From the NCBI RefSeq assembly GCF_014203695.1, contig NZ_JACHJO010000005.1, positions 186,001 through 250,000 on the forward strand: a DNA stretch of 64,000 bases, read 5' to 3'. Of this stretch, positions 18,016-26,306 are shown in pieces. Source of the DNA: Nocardiopsis algeriensis (lineage in GTDB: Bacteria > Actinomycetota > Actinomycetes > Streptosporangiales > Streptosporangiaceae). A model generated the notes under the pieces. The model was not told the DNA's origin and made no database searches. It worked only from the letters and a program-made list of their open reading frames with translations. Both the position numbers and the translations under genes were made by a program. Every line of letters starts with the position of its first letter. The first letter of the stretch is position 1.

Positions 18016-19980
18016 TCAGGCCGCCGCACGCTGCGACTCGCGCACGGGAGGTGCTGCGGGGGAGACCACGCCCAGCGAGCGGGTGCGCCCGGCGCGGATG
18101 CCGTTGCCGATGACCACGACCTCGGCCACCTCGTGCACCAGCACGACCGCGGCCAGGCCCAGGACACCGAACAGCGCCAAAGGCATCAGACCGATGATGA
18201 TGGCCAGCGACAAACCCACGCTCTGCCACATGATGGCCCGGGCACGCCGGGCGTGCGCCAGTACGCGGGGCAGGTGGCGCAGATCCTCGCCCATCAGCGC
18301 GACGTCGGCGGTCTCGATGGCCACGTCGGTGCCCATCGCGCCCATGGCGATGCCCAGGTCGGCGGTGGCCAGGGCGGGCGCGTCGTTGACCCCGTCGCCC
18401 ACCATCGCCACCGGACCGTGTTCCCGGAGTCGGCCGACGAGGCGGGATTTGTCCTCCGGGCGCAGATCGGCGTGCACATCGCCCGCTTCGATGCCCGCCT
18501 CGGCCGCCACGGCGGCGGCGGTCGCCTGGTTGTCGCCGGTGAGCATCACCACCCGGTAGCCCGCCCCACGCAGGGAGGCCACGGCCTCGCCCGCTTCGGG
18601 GCGCAGTTCGTCGCGCACCGCGACGGCGCCCAGCAGCGCGCCGCCGTCCTCCACCAGGACGACGGTGGCTCCGGCGCGCTGCATCCGCGTCACCTCCTCG
18701 GCCAGGGGGCCGGCCTCGATCCACCCCGGGCGGCCCAGACGCACGCTGCGGCCGTGCAGGGTGCCGATGACTCCGGCACCGGTGACCGCCTCGACGTGCT
18801 CGGCCCGCTCCGGGGCGGGGGCGGCAGCCAGGATCGCGGCCGCGAGGGGGTGTTCGCTGCGTTCCTCCAGCGCGGCGGCCACCATCAGCACCCGCTCGGC
18901 GGTGCACCCGGGTGCGGGGACTGTCCCGAGGACGACCGGGCGGTTGCGGGTCAGGGTGCCGGTCTTGTCCAGCGCCACGGTCCTGATGCGGCCCATGGCC
19001 TCCAAGGCGGCTCCGCCCTTGACCAGGGCCCCATGCCCGGAGGCGGCGCCGATCGCGGCGACCACGGTGACGGGAACGGAGATGGCCAGTGCGCACGGGG
19101 AGGCGGCCACCAGCACGACCAGGGCGCGTTCGACCCAGGTCAGCGGATCGCCGAACAGGGACCCCACGACGGCGATGAGAGCGGCGGCGACCATCACCCC
19201 GGGCACCAGCGGTGTGGCGATCCTGTCGGCCAGGCGCTGTCCGGCGCCCTTGCGGGCCTGCTCGGCCTCCACGATGGACACGATGCGGGCCAGGGAGTTG
19301 TCGGAGGCCGTGGCGGTCACCCTCACCTCCAGCACTCCGGTGCCGTTGACGGACCCGGCGAACACTTCGTCGCCGGTGACGGCCTCGACGGGAACGGACT
19401 CGCCGGTGACGGCCGAGGTGTCCAGGCTGGTGTGCCCGGAAGCGATACGGCCGTCGGTGGCCACGCGCTCCCCCGGACGCACCACCAGTGTGTCGCCCAC
19501 CATCAGTTCGGCCGGGTCGAGGGTGTGCTCCACACCGTTGCGGAGCACCCGGGCCTGATCGGGGACCAGGTCCAACAAGGCGCGCAGGCCGCGCCGGGTG
19601 CGAGCGACGGAGTACCCCTCCAGTCCCTCGGCGATGGTGTAGAGCACCGCCAGCATCGCGGCCTCGCCCACCTCACCCAGCAGCACCGCGCCGATGGCGG
19701 CGATGGTCATCAGCGTGCCCACGCCGATCCTGCCCCGGGCCAGTCGGCGCACGGTACCGGGCACGAACGTCCAGGCGGCCACGGCCAGGGCGGCGGCCTT
19801 GAGCACCAGTCCCACCAACGCGGGGGCTTCGACCCAGCCCGCGCCGTACCCGGCCAGCAGCAGCGCCGCGGCGACGGCGGCGAAGCGGATCTCGCTCACC
19901 TGCCACAGTGTTTCCGGCCCGTGCTCCTTCCCCTCTGCGCCGGGGTGAAGCTCCTCGCCTCCGCAGCACGCGTCACTCAT
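18016..19980 (-). CDS. Heavy-metal efflux P-type ATPase (P1B, SPC type)
   Basis: This 654-residue pump moves soft divalent metals out of the cell using ATP. Landmarks are TGES (192-195), the membrane metal site SPC (294-296), DKTGT with the phosphorylated Asp338, HP in EERSEHPLAAA, and GDGVNDAPAL. A final span carries HEVAEVVV. The SPC motif with a His-Glu pair in the last helix is the P1B-4 arrangement (CtpD/CoaT-like); no N-terminal metal-binding domain is present, only a short Cys/His-containing tail (ACCGGEELH). Its start overlaps the sensor gene by 8 nt. With a CmtR-type sensor upstream, Cd/Pb/Zn or Co are the likely substrates. Confidence 0.9.
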   Translation of the reverse strand: MSDACCGGEELHPGAEGKEHGPETLWQVSEIRFAAVAAALLLAGYGAGWVEAPALVGLVLKAAALAVAAWTFVPGTVRRLARGRIGVGTLMTIAAIGAVLLGEVGEAAMLAVLYTIAEGLEGYSVARTRRGLRALLDLVPDQARVLRNGVEHTLDPAELMVGDTLVVRPGERVATDGRIASGHTSLDTSAVTGESVPVEAVTGDEVFAGSVNGTGVLEVRVTATASDNSLARIVSIVEAEQARKGAGQRLADRIATPLVPGVMVAAALIAVVGSLFGDPLTWVERALVVLVAASPCALAISVPVTVVAAIGAASGHGALVKGGAALEAMGRIRTVALDKTGTLTRNRPVVLGTVPAPGCTAERVLMVAAALEERSEHPLAAAILAAAPAPERAEHVEAVTGAGVIGTLHGRSVRLGRPGWIEAGPLAEEVTRMQRAGATVVLVEDGGALLGAVAVRDELRPEAGEAVASLRGAGYRVVMLTGDNQATAAAVAAEAGIEAGDVHADLRPEDKSRLVGRLREHGPVAMVGDGVNDAPALATADLGIAMGAMGTDVAIETADVALMGEDLRHLPRVLAHARRARAIMWQSVGLSLAIIIGLMPLALFGVLGLAAVVLVHEVAEVVVIGNGIRAGRTRSLGVVSPAAPPVRESQRAAA

Positions 19981-20356
19981 CGCGCGCCTCCGCCGCCGGG
20001 CGGCTGTCGGTTCCGTAGTTGGGGCACAGTGCGACCGCGTTCCCGGTCGCGGCCAGCAGGACCTCGGCCGAGGCCAGCAGGTCCAGCAGTTCGGGGCGGG
20101 CCAGGGAGTAGAACACCTGCCGGCCCTCGGGGCGGCCCTGGACCAGGTTGCAGTCACGCAGGCACGCCACATGTGCCGAGACCGTGGACTGTGCCAGTCC
20201 CAGCTGCGCCACCAGGTCGGCCACCCGTGCCTCACCCCCGGCCAGGCGGCGCACGATCGCCAGCCGGGTGTTGTCGGAGAGGCTGTGGAAGAGTGCTGCG
20301 GCCGCGTCGAGGCCCGTGGTTGTGGCCGGGCACCCGCCCATGCTATTAATCGCCAT
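19973..20356 (-). CDS. ArsR/SmtB-family metal sensor, CmtR-like
   Basis: A 127-residue winged-helix repressor. The recognition helix reads STVSAHVACLRDCNLV, placing Cys65 and Cys69 four apart, with a third Cys111 near the C-terminus. That layout matches the Cd/Pb site of mycobacterial CmtR (Cys57, Cys61, Cys102). On metal binding such proteins leave DNA and derepress the adjacent pump. The ATG sits 7 nt after a TATAAT box, so the message is probably leaderless; a second ATG five codons on is the alternative start. Confidence 0.88.
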   Translation of the reverse strand: MAINSMGGCPATTTGLDAAAALFHSLSDNTRLAIVRRLAGGEARVADLVAQLGLAQSTVSAHVACLRDCNLVQGRPEGRQVFYSLARPELLDLLASAEVLLAATGNAVALCPNYGTDSRPAAEARDE

Positions 20357-20368
20357 GAGGCGATTATA
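20347..20368 (-). promoter_or_regulatory. Promoter/operator of the metal-sensor operon
   Basis: A perfect 8-bp inverted repeat (TAATCGCC-ATGA-GGCGATTA, 20347-20366) overlaps both the TATAAT -10 box (20363-20368) and the start codon of the sensor gene. Binding here would block transcription directly, as for ArsR/SmtB repressors. Confidence 0.75.
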
Positions 20369-20466
20369 TCCCGTTGTGTCGATGGTAGAAGTGCGGAGTC
20401 GACCGCACCCCCACCACCCTCCCCCAGGGCAACGCCACCCCAGCCCCTTCGAAGCGGAGATCTTCC

Positions 20467-21075
20467 ATGGCACCGGCCGCACTCGTCCTGTACCTGCTCG
20501 GCCTCGTCCTGGCCTTCGGTGTGCGCACCCTGATCGCCTGGCGGCGTACCGGCGACACCGGGTTCCGACGACCGGACACCACCGCCTTCTCCGCCCCTTG
20601 GTGGGGCGGCCTGCTCTTCACCTGTGCCCTTGTCCTGGGCCTGACCGCACCGATGGCCGCTCTGCTCGGCCTGAGTACGACCGCTCCGCCACCGGGTGTG
20701 GAAAGCGCCGGTCTGGCCCTGATGGTGCTCGGCCTGGTCCTGGTGCTCGTCGCCCAGGCCGAGATGGGCACCTCCTGGCGCATCGGTGTGGACGAGGGAG
20801 AGCGCACCGAGCTCATCACACACGGTGTCTTCGCGCTCGTGCGCAACCCTGTCTTCACCGGCATGGGGGTTCTGCTCCTGGGACAGGTGCTCGCCGTGCC
20901 CTCGGTGCTGTCCGCCGCGGCGCCGGCGGTGTTCGCCGCCGCCGTGCAGGTGCAGGTCCGCATCATCGAGGAGCCCTACCTTCTACGCACACACGGCGTC
21001 GCCTACCGCTCCTACGCCGCCCGCACCGGGCGCTTCCTACCTCTGATGGGCAGGCTGCGTTCCGCACACGGGTAA
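20467..21075 (+). CDS. Isoprenylcysteine carboxyl methyltransferase-like membrane protein
   Basis: A 202-residue protein with five or so hydrophobic spans and the ICMT/PEMT C-terminal signature: ELITHGVFALVRNPVFTGM, then EEPYLLRTHGVAYRSYAARTGRFLP. These bind SAM at the membrane face in the family. Bacterial members often sit beside metal-resistance genes, as here, divergent from the Cd/Pb sensor operon and sharing its short promoter region. Substrate unknown. GCGGAG precedes the ATG. Confidence 0.8.
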   Translation: MAPAALVLYLLGLVLAFGVRTLIAWRRTGDTGFRRPDTTAFSAPWWGGLLFTCALVLGLTAPMAALLGLSTTAPPPGVESAGLALMVLGLVLVLVAQAEMGTSWRIGVDEGERTELITHGVFALVRNPVFTGMGVLLLGQVLAVPSVLSAAAPAVFAAAVQVQVRIIEEPYLLRTHGVAYRSYAARTGRFLPLMGRLRSAHG

Positions 21076-21345
21076 GAGTCGCCGGTCGCCGCCTGGGCCG
21101 ACGGCAGACCAACAAAGCAGATCGCGTCGAGCTTGCGGACATCCCGCGGCTTCGGCTTCGAACCGCTGTTGCCCGACATCGCCTTGACCAGCCCCGGCGC
21201 CGTCCCGGTGCCCTTGCCGGCACCGGTTTCCGGGTCCTGCTCCACCAGACCCAGTACCCGCGCGCAGCTCAGGCGCCAGGCAGGCCTCGGTCGTGGCGCA
21301 CCAGGCCCTAGCGGCAGTGCTCAGCGCCGAGCGCACCATCCGCAT
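21012..21345 (-). pseudogene. Possible degraded gene fragment, two frames
   Basis: One minus-strand frame (…STAARAWCATTEACLAPELRA) and a second one continuing from the same place (RVLGLVEQDPETGAGKGTG…SGSKPKPRDVRKLDAICFVGL) read as one protein split by a frameshift near 21270. I do not recognise the family. The composition and position next to an AT-rich scar suggest the remnant of a mobile or accessory gene, but the evidence is thin and it overlaps the end of the ICMT-like gene. Confidence 0.2.
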
Positions 21346-21469
21346 GGCCGGCCCCGGATCCGGCGGTTCGATGCGTTCGGTGAGCAGTGCTCGGGCACCT
21401 CCTCACGCACCCCGCCAGCGCTGTGCCCTCAAAACCACGGCGCACCTACTCGAACCCGGGCGGCATGGC

Positions 21470-21591
21470 CCTCTCTAATAACGTTTCGTTGGTAACGTTA
21501 TGTATAAACGTAACTGGTTGCGTTGGTCTACGGGCGTCAAATCGAGCCCTGCAACCTGACCTCCGATAAGTGGGCCTTATCGGAGGTCAGG
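21470..21591. repeat. AT-rich scar with direct/inverted repeats and a perfect 16-bp palindrome
   Basis: Within a gap of about 800 bases without an intact gene lies a patch far richer in A/T than its surroundings. It contains TAACGTT three ways, an imperfect dyad (GTAACGTT-N7-AACGTAAC) and a near-duplicate of GTTTCGTTGGT. Some 40 nt on, a perfect 16-bp inverted repeat (CCTGACCTCCGATAAG, 5-nt loop) spans 21555-21591 without a T tract. The arrangement looks like a recombination or transposon-end site more than a terminator. Confidence 0.5.
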
Positions 21592-21892
21592 CGAGAAAGG
21601 GGGTCCGCGAGGCCCCCAAGCACCCACGCCGGGCCGCAACGTTATTCACCGCAGGCCACGAGTCCCGAAAACGCGACAGGTACAGCCGCCGATGTACAGA
21701 TGGGGAGAGAGGCGCCCCGACGGCTCCGGCAGTACCGGCCGCCACCTCCGCAAGGCAGGAAGATCGTCGCTCCGCCGTACACGGCGACATCCGCACACCG
21801 TCCACACGGCCTTGGCACACCGGCTCCGGTCTCCGCTACCGTCGTCCCTGTCCCGGCACCACGCCGCAACGCCCCCCGACACCAAGGACTCC

Positions 21893-22591
21893 ATGACAGC
21901 CACCGACTACGACGCCTTCGCCCTGTCCTACTCGGCCGACAACGACGTCAACCTCCTGAACAACTACTACGAGCGCCCCGCGATGCTGGAGCTCGCAGGC
22001 GACGTCGACGGCCACCGGATACTCGACGTCGGCTGCGGATCGGGCCCCCTCTCCGCCGAGCTGAGCGGCCGAGGCGCCCTGATGACCGGGATCGACTCCA
22101 GCGCACGCATGATCGAGCTGGCCAGGAAACGGCTCGGCGACGACGCCGATCTGCACGTCCTCGACATCAGCGGGAAACTCCCCTTTCCCGACGGCCGCTT
22201 CGACGACGCCGTGGCATCGCTCGTACTGCACTACCTCGAGGACTGGGAAGGTCCGCTCCGGGAACTGCACCGGGTCCTGCGACCCGGCGGCCGCCTGATC
22301 CTGTCGGTGAACCATCCCGCGGCCTACAAACTCGCCAACCCCGGCGCCGACTACTTCGCGACCACGCAGTGGTCGACGCAGCACATCTTCCAGCAGCAGG
22401 AAGCCGTTCTGAGGACCTGGCACCGGCCCCTGCACGCGATGGTCGAGGCCTTCACCGAAGCCGGCTTCCGCATCACCCGCATCGACGAACCGCCGGTTGC
22501 GGCACACACCCCGCGGGAACTGCTGCCCCCGCATCTGAACGGACGCACCCGCTTCATCGGCTTCCTCTTCTTCGTCCTGAGTACCCGCTGA
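21893..22591 (+). CDS. Class I SAM-dependent methyltransferase
   Basis: A 232-residue methyltransferase. Motif I is ILDVGCGSGPLSAEL (about 43-57), followed by GIDSSARMIELARKRL, LPFPDGRFDDAVASLVLHYLEDW and the post-motif LHRVLRPGGRLILSVNHP. The last block, with a helical insert after it, is typical of the Methyltransf_11/UbiE-like group. The chosen ATG (MTATDYDAF) has AAGGA 4 nt upstream; the frame is open for 67 further codons that do not look coding. No neighbour gives the substrate. Confidence 0.88.
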   Translation: MTATDYDAFALSYSADNDVNLLNNYYERPAMLELAGDVDGHRILDVGCGSGPLSAELSGRGALMTGIDSSARMIELARKRLGDDADLHVLDISGKLPFPDGRFDDAVASLVLHYLEDWEGPLRELHRVLRPGGRLILSVNHPAAYKLANPGADYFATTQWSTQHIFQQQEAVLRTWHRPLHAMVEAFTEAGFRITRIDEPPVAAHTPRELLPPHLNGRTRFIGFLFFVLSTR

Positions 22592-22698
22592 CCGACACCC
22601 GGACCCGCACGCGGGCCACGCAGCAGCGCCGGACCTCAGCCGGGCCCGCTTCTGCGATCCTTGACGCAAGCACCGGCGTTTCGACACGAGGTGACGTG

Positions 22699-23274
22699 AT
22701 GTCCCCGCACGACCACGAGGCACGACGCAACGAGCTGCGACATCTGCAAGAGCAGCCGAGCAGCGTCCAGGAGGCGCTGGCCTTCTTCGACACCCTGGCA
22801 TCCGTGCGGGTGGAGGAGCTGCCCGGCCTGTGGAAGGGCTCGGGGCTGGAGACCGGACACCCCTGGGACGGCATGCTCGAGGAGTTCGGCTGGTACGGAA
22901 AGCGGTTCGACGACGCGGAACGCGCGCACCCGCTGGTCTTCCGCAACGGCAAGGGCCTGTTCTGCGTCAACCCCTCCCTCGTGCCCCTGGATCTGCTCAG
23001 GCGCACCTCGAACATCCTGCGCACACCGCCCCTGGCGAGTACGGCCCGCCGCTCACTGCGACTGCTGCGCACCAGCAGGCCCGCAGCACGGCTGCGGATG
23101 GTCGAGTACCGCGGCACGGCCTCCGCGACCATGACCTACGACGCGCTCCCCATCAACGACCACTTCCGCAAGGTGGACGACGACACTCTGGTCGGCGTGA
23201 TGGACATGCGTGGTGACCGCGCCCCCTTCTTCTTCGTGCTGCGCCGGGACAGGTCCACCGCGGCAACGCCCTGA
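22699..23274 (+). CDS. GXWXG/DUF4334 domain protein
   Basis: A 191-residue protein with the two-part layout of the family. An N-terminal GXWXG domain includes ELPGLWKGSGLETGHPWDGMLEEFGWYGKRF (split by a short loop). The C-terminal DUF4334 domain has RLRMVEYRGTASATMTYDALPINDHFRKVDDDTLVGVMD. Function is unknown in the family; it is found across actinobacteria. GAGGTGA precedes the ATG, with a GTG one codon earlier as an alternative start. Confidence 0.85.
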   Translation: MSPHDHEARRNELRHLQEQPSSVQEALAFFDTLASVRVEELPGLWKGSGLETGHPWDGMLEEFGWYGKRFDDAERAHPLVFRNGKGLFCVNPSLVPLDLLRRTSNILRTPPLASTARRSLRLLRTSRPAARLRMVEYRGTASATMTYDALPINDHFRKVDDDTLVGVMDMRGDRAPFFFVLRRDRSTAATP

Positions 23275-23470
23275 CCGCGCCCGGTACGTCCGAGGCTGCG
23301 ATCCGGGCCAGGGGGGACACCGGTGCGGGGCCCGGCGCCGAGGGCCCTGCCGCCAAGGCTCGGCGGTCGGTGGAAGAACCGCTCTTCTCCTTCGGAGAAG
23401 AGCGCCCCGGGCGGGTCGGGTCACAGCTCCGGACACGGTGGATCGTCCGGGGCCGACCCGCAGTCGGCCG

Positions 23471-24256
23471 TCAAGGGTCTGGGACGGGCACACCCGCAGA
23501 GCGGAGTTCGGCCTGGATCAGAGCGTTGAGCCGGGCCCAGACCGGCGACCGGTCTTCCCGGTGGTGGTCGACCAGCCCGTACCGGGTGGCGGTGTCGGGC
23601 CCGATCCTGAAACCTGCCGGCAGTGCCAGCAGTTCGCGATCGGCCAGCAGGTTGGCGGCAATGGCTCTGGCGAGTTCCTCGATCTGCGGGTCGTCGGGTT
23701 CCCAGGAGGCCGCTGCCACGCTGCGCTTGATCAGGTCGACGTACTCGGGGTCGTCCAGCCGCTGTTCGAGGCTGGTCAGGAAATGATCCAGGCCCTCCGG
23801 CAACAGCGCACGGAACAGCACCAGGGCCTCGCGTTGACCGGCCACGTAGTCGGGGCTGAAACCGAGCTCGGTCATCCGGTCCAGGACCGCGAGGGCGCGA
23901 TCGGGCAACAGGGCCCGGTCGTCGGCGAGCCGGTGCAGCGCGTCCCGCCGAGCGACCAGATCCGTGATCCGATCGGTCAGACGCCGTTCGACGTCGGCGA
24001 GGGCGGCGGCGAACTGCTCGGGGCCGGCGCCGAGCAGGGACGCGATCTCCGACAGCGGTACACCGGCGGTGGCCAGTGTCCGAACCTGGACCAGCCGCAG
24101 CAGATCGTCCGATCCGTACCGCCGGTAGCCGGAGCTGTCACGTCGTGGTTCGGCGAGCAGACCGAGCCGGTGGTAGTGCCGCACGGTCTTGACCGTGACA
24201 CCCGCGAACGCCGCCGCCTGCCCGATCGTGATACCGCCGACCCGGTTCCTCGTCAC
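23471..24256 (-). CDS. MerR-family transcriptional regulator
   Basis: A 261-residue regulator. The MerR winged helix is at about 8-75 (ITIGQAAAFAGVTVKTVRHYHRLGLLAEPRRDSSGYRRY in outline), followed by a helical linker (RRLTDRITDLVARRDALHRLAD). A C-terminal effector domain of about 130 residues ends in PVWARLNALIQAELRSAG. The GTG start is chosen because the longer frame would begin inside the gene's own -35 box. Its promoter has the 19-nt spacer characteristic of MerR control, and the same 31-bp element precedes the divergent hydrolase gene, so it likely regulates both. Effector unknown. Confidence 0.85.
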   Translation of the reverse strand: MTRNRVGGITIGQAAAFAGVTVKTVRHYHRLGLLAEPRRDSSGYRRYGSDDLLRLVQVRTLATAGVPLSEIASLLGAGPEQFAAALADVERRLTDRITDLVARRDALHRLADDRALLPDRALAVLDRMTELGFSPDYVAGQREALVLFRALLPEGLDHFLTSLEQRLDDPEYVDLIKRSVAAASWEPDDPQIEELARAIAANLLADRELLALPAGFRIGPDTATRYGLVDHHREDRSPVWARLNALIQAELRSAGVPVPDP

Positions 24257-24354
24257 CGTCTCGACCCGACCGCGTGATCGCCGTCGGGAGCCGTGCTCCG
24301 AGCCGCGTCCGAAGATCTCCTTGAGCAGGGCGGGTTCGCTGTAGTCACATGGCG

Positions 24355-24385
24355 AGTGTGCACCCTGCCCCAGGGGCAGGGTCAA
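24355..24385 (-). promoter_or_regulatory. MerR-type promoter/operator of the regulator gene
   Basis: TTGACC and CACACT are separated by a 19-nt spacer that contains a 10-bp perfect dyad (ACCCTGCCCC-N1-GGGGCAGGGT). Long spacers with a central dyad are the signature of promoters twisted open by MerR proteins. Confidence 0.75.
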
Positions 24386-24481
24386 CCCGCCCGGCTTCGG
24401 AGCGAAGGGTTGCGCACGGTCCCGTTGTCCAACACGTCGCCCTTCGGCAAGGAGCCACCGAAGTGGCGCGAAAACCGAGGG

Positions 24482-24512
24482 TTGACCTTGACCCGAGGGC
24501 AGGGTCGACGCT
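24482..24512 (+). promoter_or_regulatory. Second MerR-type promoter, for the serine hydrolase
   Basis: This 31-bp element aligns without gaps to the regulator's own promoter at most positions (TTGACC, CCC, GGGCAGGGT, AC and CT conserved). Its -10-like GACGCT ends 6 nt before the hydrolase ATG, so the transcript would be nearly leaderless. Confidence 0.7.
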
Positions 24513-24518
24513 CAGGTC

Positions 24519-25652
24519 ATGAGCGAAACGAACAGTGCCGACCGAGACGATGCCGCTACTGGCGGGCAGGGCCGCCCCGAACTGCAGAAGGCCGTCCAGG
24601 AGATCGTCGACTCGGGTTTCTCCGGGATGCAGCTGCGGGTGAACGATCGGGGCCGGGAGTGGGTCGGCAGCGCCGGGGTGCGCAAGCTGGGGGAGACCGC
24701 CGAGCCTCCGATCGACGGGCACTTCCGGATCGGCAGCACGACCAAGACCCTGGTCGCGACCGTGGTGCTGCGACTCGTGGCCGAGAACAGGCTCGGGCTG
24801 GACGACCCGGTGGCCGCCTTCCTGCCCGGGTTCGGGCTCGACGGGCGGATCACGGTGCGGATGCTGCTGCAGCACACCAGCGGAATCTTCAACTTCACCG
24901 GCGAGTTCGACCCTGACGGGACCCTCCTGCCGGGGATCCCGGTGCAGGGCCAGGAGTACGTGGACAACCTGTCCCGCACCTACCAGCCGCAGGAGCTGGT
25001 CCTGCTGGCGCTGTCCGAGCCGGCCCGGTTCGAACCGGGAACGGACTGGAGCTACTCCAACACCAACTACGTGCTGGCCAAGCTGCTGATCGAGGAAGTC
25101 ACCGGCTGCTCGCTCGCCTCCGAGATGCGGCGGTTGGTCCTGGAGCCGCTGGGGATGTCGAACACCGTGGTGCCGGACGCCTCGCCGGAGATCCCCGAGC
25201 CGCACGCCCACGGCTACTACCGCTACGAGGACGCCGGCCGGTCGAAGCTGGCCGACGTCACCCGCATGAACCCCTCGTGGGTGTCCAGCGCCGGTGACAT
25301 GATCTCGACCACCAGGGATCTCCACACGTTCGTTTCCGCACTCATGGGAGGCGAGCTCCTGCCGGCCCCACTGCTGGCCGAGATGTGTACACCCCACCCC
25401 AAGAGCGGCGACTTCCGCTACGGCCTGGGTCTGTTCGTCGAGGACACCGACTGCGGGGGCACGGTCGTCCACCACAACGGCGGCTTCGCCGGTTGGGCGG
25501 CACTGATGTACAGCACACCCGACGGCAGCACGACCCTCACCGCATCGCTGACCACCGGGGACACCGAGTTCGACTTCGGTGCCATGGCCCAGGTGTTCGA
25601 GAAGGCGAAGCAGCGGCTTGTCACGGAGGTCTTCTGCAACAGGCCCACATGA
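24519..25652 (+). CDS. Serine hydrolase of the beta-lactamase/DD-peptidase class
   Basis: A 377-residue penicillin-binding-fold enzyme. The SxxK motif is in RIGSTTKTLVAT (about residues 70-81), the Tyr motif is WSYSNTNY (about 178-185) and the third motif is HHNGGFAGW (HxG, about 318-326). There is no clear signal peptide. Family members are esterases, D-aminopeptidases or class C-like lactamases. It is controlled by what looks like a MerR-type promoter, suggesting induction by a small molecule it may hydrolyse. Confidence 0.88.
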   Translation: MSETNSADRDDAATGGQGRPELQKAVQEIVDSGFSGMQLRVNDRGREWVGSAGVRKLGETAEPPIDGHFRIGSTTKTLVATVVLRLVAENRLGLDDPVAAFLPGFGLDGRITVRMLLQHTSGIFNFTGEFDPDGTLLPGIPVQGQEYVDNLSRTYQPQELVLLALSEPARFEPGTDWSYSNTNYVLAKLLIEEVTGCSLASEMRRLVLEPLGMSNTVVPDASPEIPEPHAHGYYRYEDAGRSKLADVTRMNPSWVSSAGDMISTTRDLHTFVSALMGGELLPAPLLAEMCTPHPKSGDFRYGLGLFVEDTDCGGTVVHHNGGFAGWAALMYSTPDGSTTLTASLTTGDTEFDFGAMAQVFEKAKQRLVTEVFCNRPT

Positions 25653-25656
25653 CGGC

Positions 25657-26061
25657 TTGAGCGCCCCTGCTCTGAGCCCCGTCTGCTCCGATGACCTGGT
25701 GCCGGCGTTCATGGACCTATATCCCGTCACGCCGGGGCACGTGCTGGTGGGTCTGGGCGAGATCGGTGACGAACTCGGCGGACGGCTGTGGAGCGTGGCC
25801 CGCCGCGTGGGAGACGCCCTGTGCAGGAACACCCTGGACACAGGGGACGCGGACACAACCACCGGCGGGTCGATGCGCTGCGAGGGCGTCAACCTGTTCC
25901 TGGCCGACGGCGAGGCTGCCGGCCAGGAGATCTTCCACGCGCACCTGCACGTCTTTCCGCGCTATGAGGGTGATGCCTTCTCGGTGCATGCCCTGTGGCA
26001 GGAGGCCCCGCGCACCGAACTCGACGGCCACGCGGCCAGGCTGCGCGCCCTTCTGTCCTGA
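25657..26061 (+). CDS. HIT-family protein, N-terminus apparently missing
   Basis: The frame has the HIT signature QEIFHAHLHVFPRY (HxHxH, the AMP-binding histidine triad) and the upstream DLYPVTPGHVLVG block. Normal HIT hydrolases begin about 20 residues earlier with a CxxC-containing FCRI motif; here the homology starts abruptly at VCSDDLVPAFMD. Only a TTG (used here) or an internal ATG after that point are available as starts, and the frame begins just behind the hydrolase stop. It is either a truncated gene or a variant started at TTG. The triad itself is intact. Confidence 0.6.
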   Translation: MSAPALSPVCSDDLVPAFMDLYPVTPGHVLVGLGEIGDELGGRLWSVARRVGDALCRNTLDTGDADTTTGGSMRCEGVNLFLADGEAAGQEIFHAHLHVFPRYEGDAFSVHALWQEAPRTELDGHAARLRALLS

Positions 26062-26306
26062 CCGAGGGGAGGACCGGTAGGAGCCGTTGATCCAGCATTG
26101 CCCGTGAACCCCGTCCGCCGGTCACGGTATGTGACCGGTGGAGACACAGTGGTGCCACCTTCCTCCGATCTGCGTGGAGACCTGTGCGGTGGCCCTGCCG
26201 TGGGACCCCAACGCTTGAGCGATGACCGGTGCGAGAACCTGGAGCACGGGCCGGCGCCGAGCAGCGGCCCGCCTCACCCTCCCCGACAGCAAGGTCTCCT
26301 CCTGCC

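Noticed and set aside
18016-20823. P-type ATPase frame extended to 935 codons
   Set aside because: The extra N-terminal part overlaps the sensor gene and its operator in another frame and has no ATPase similarity; the ATG at 19980 is the real start.
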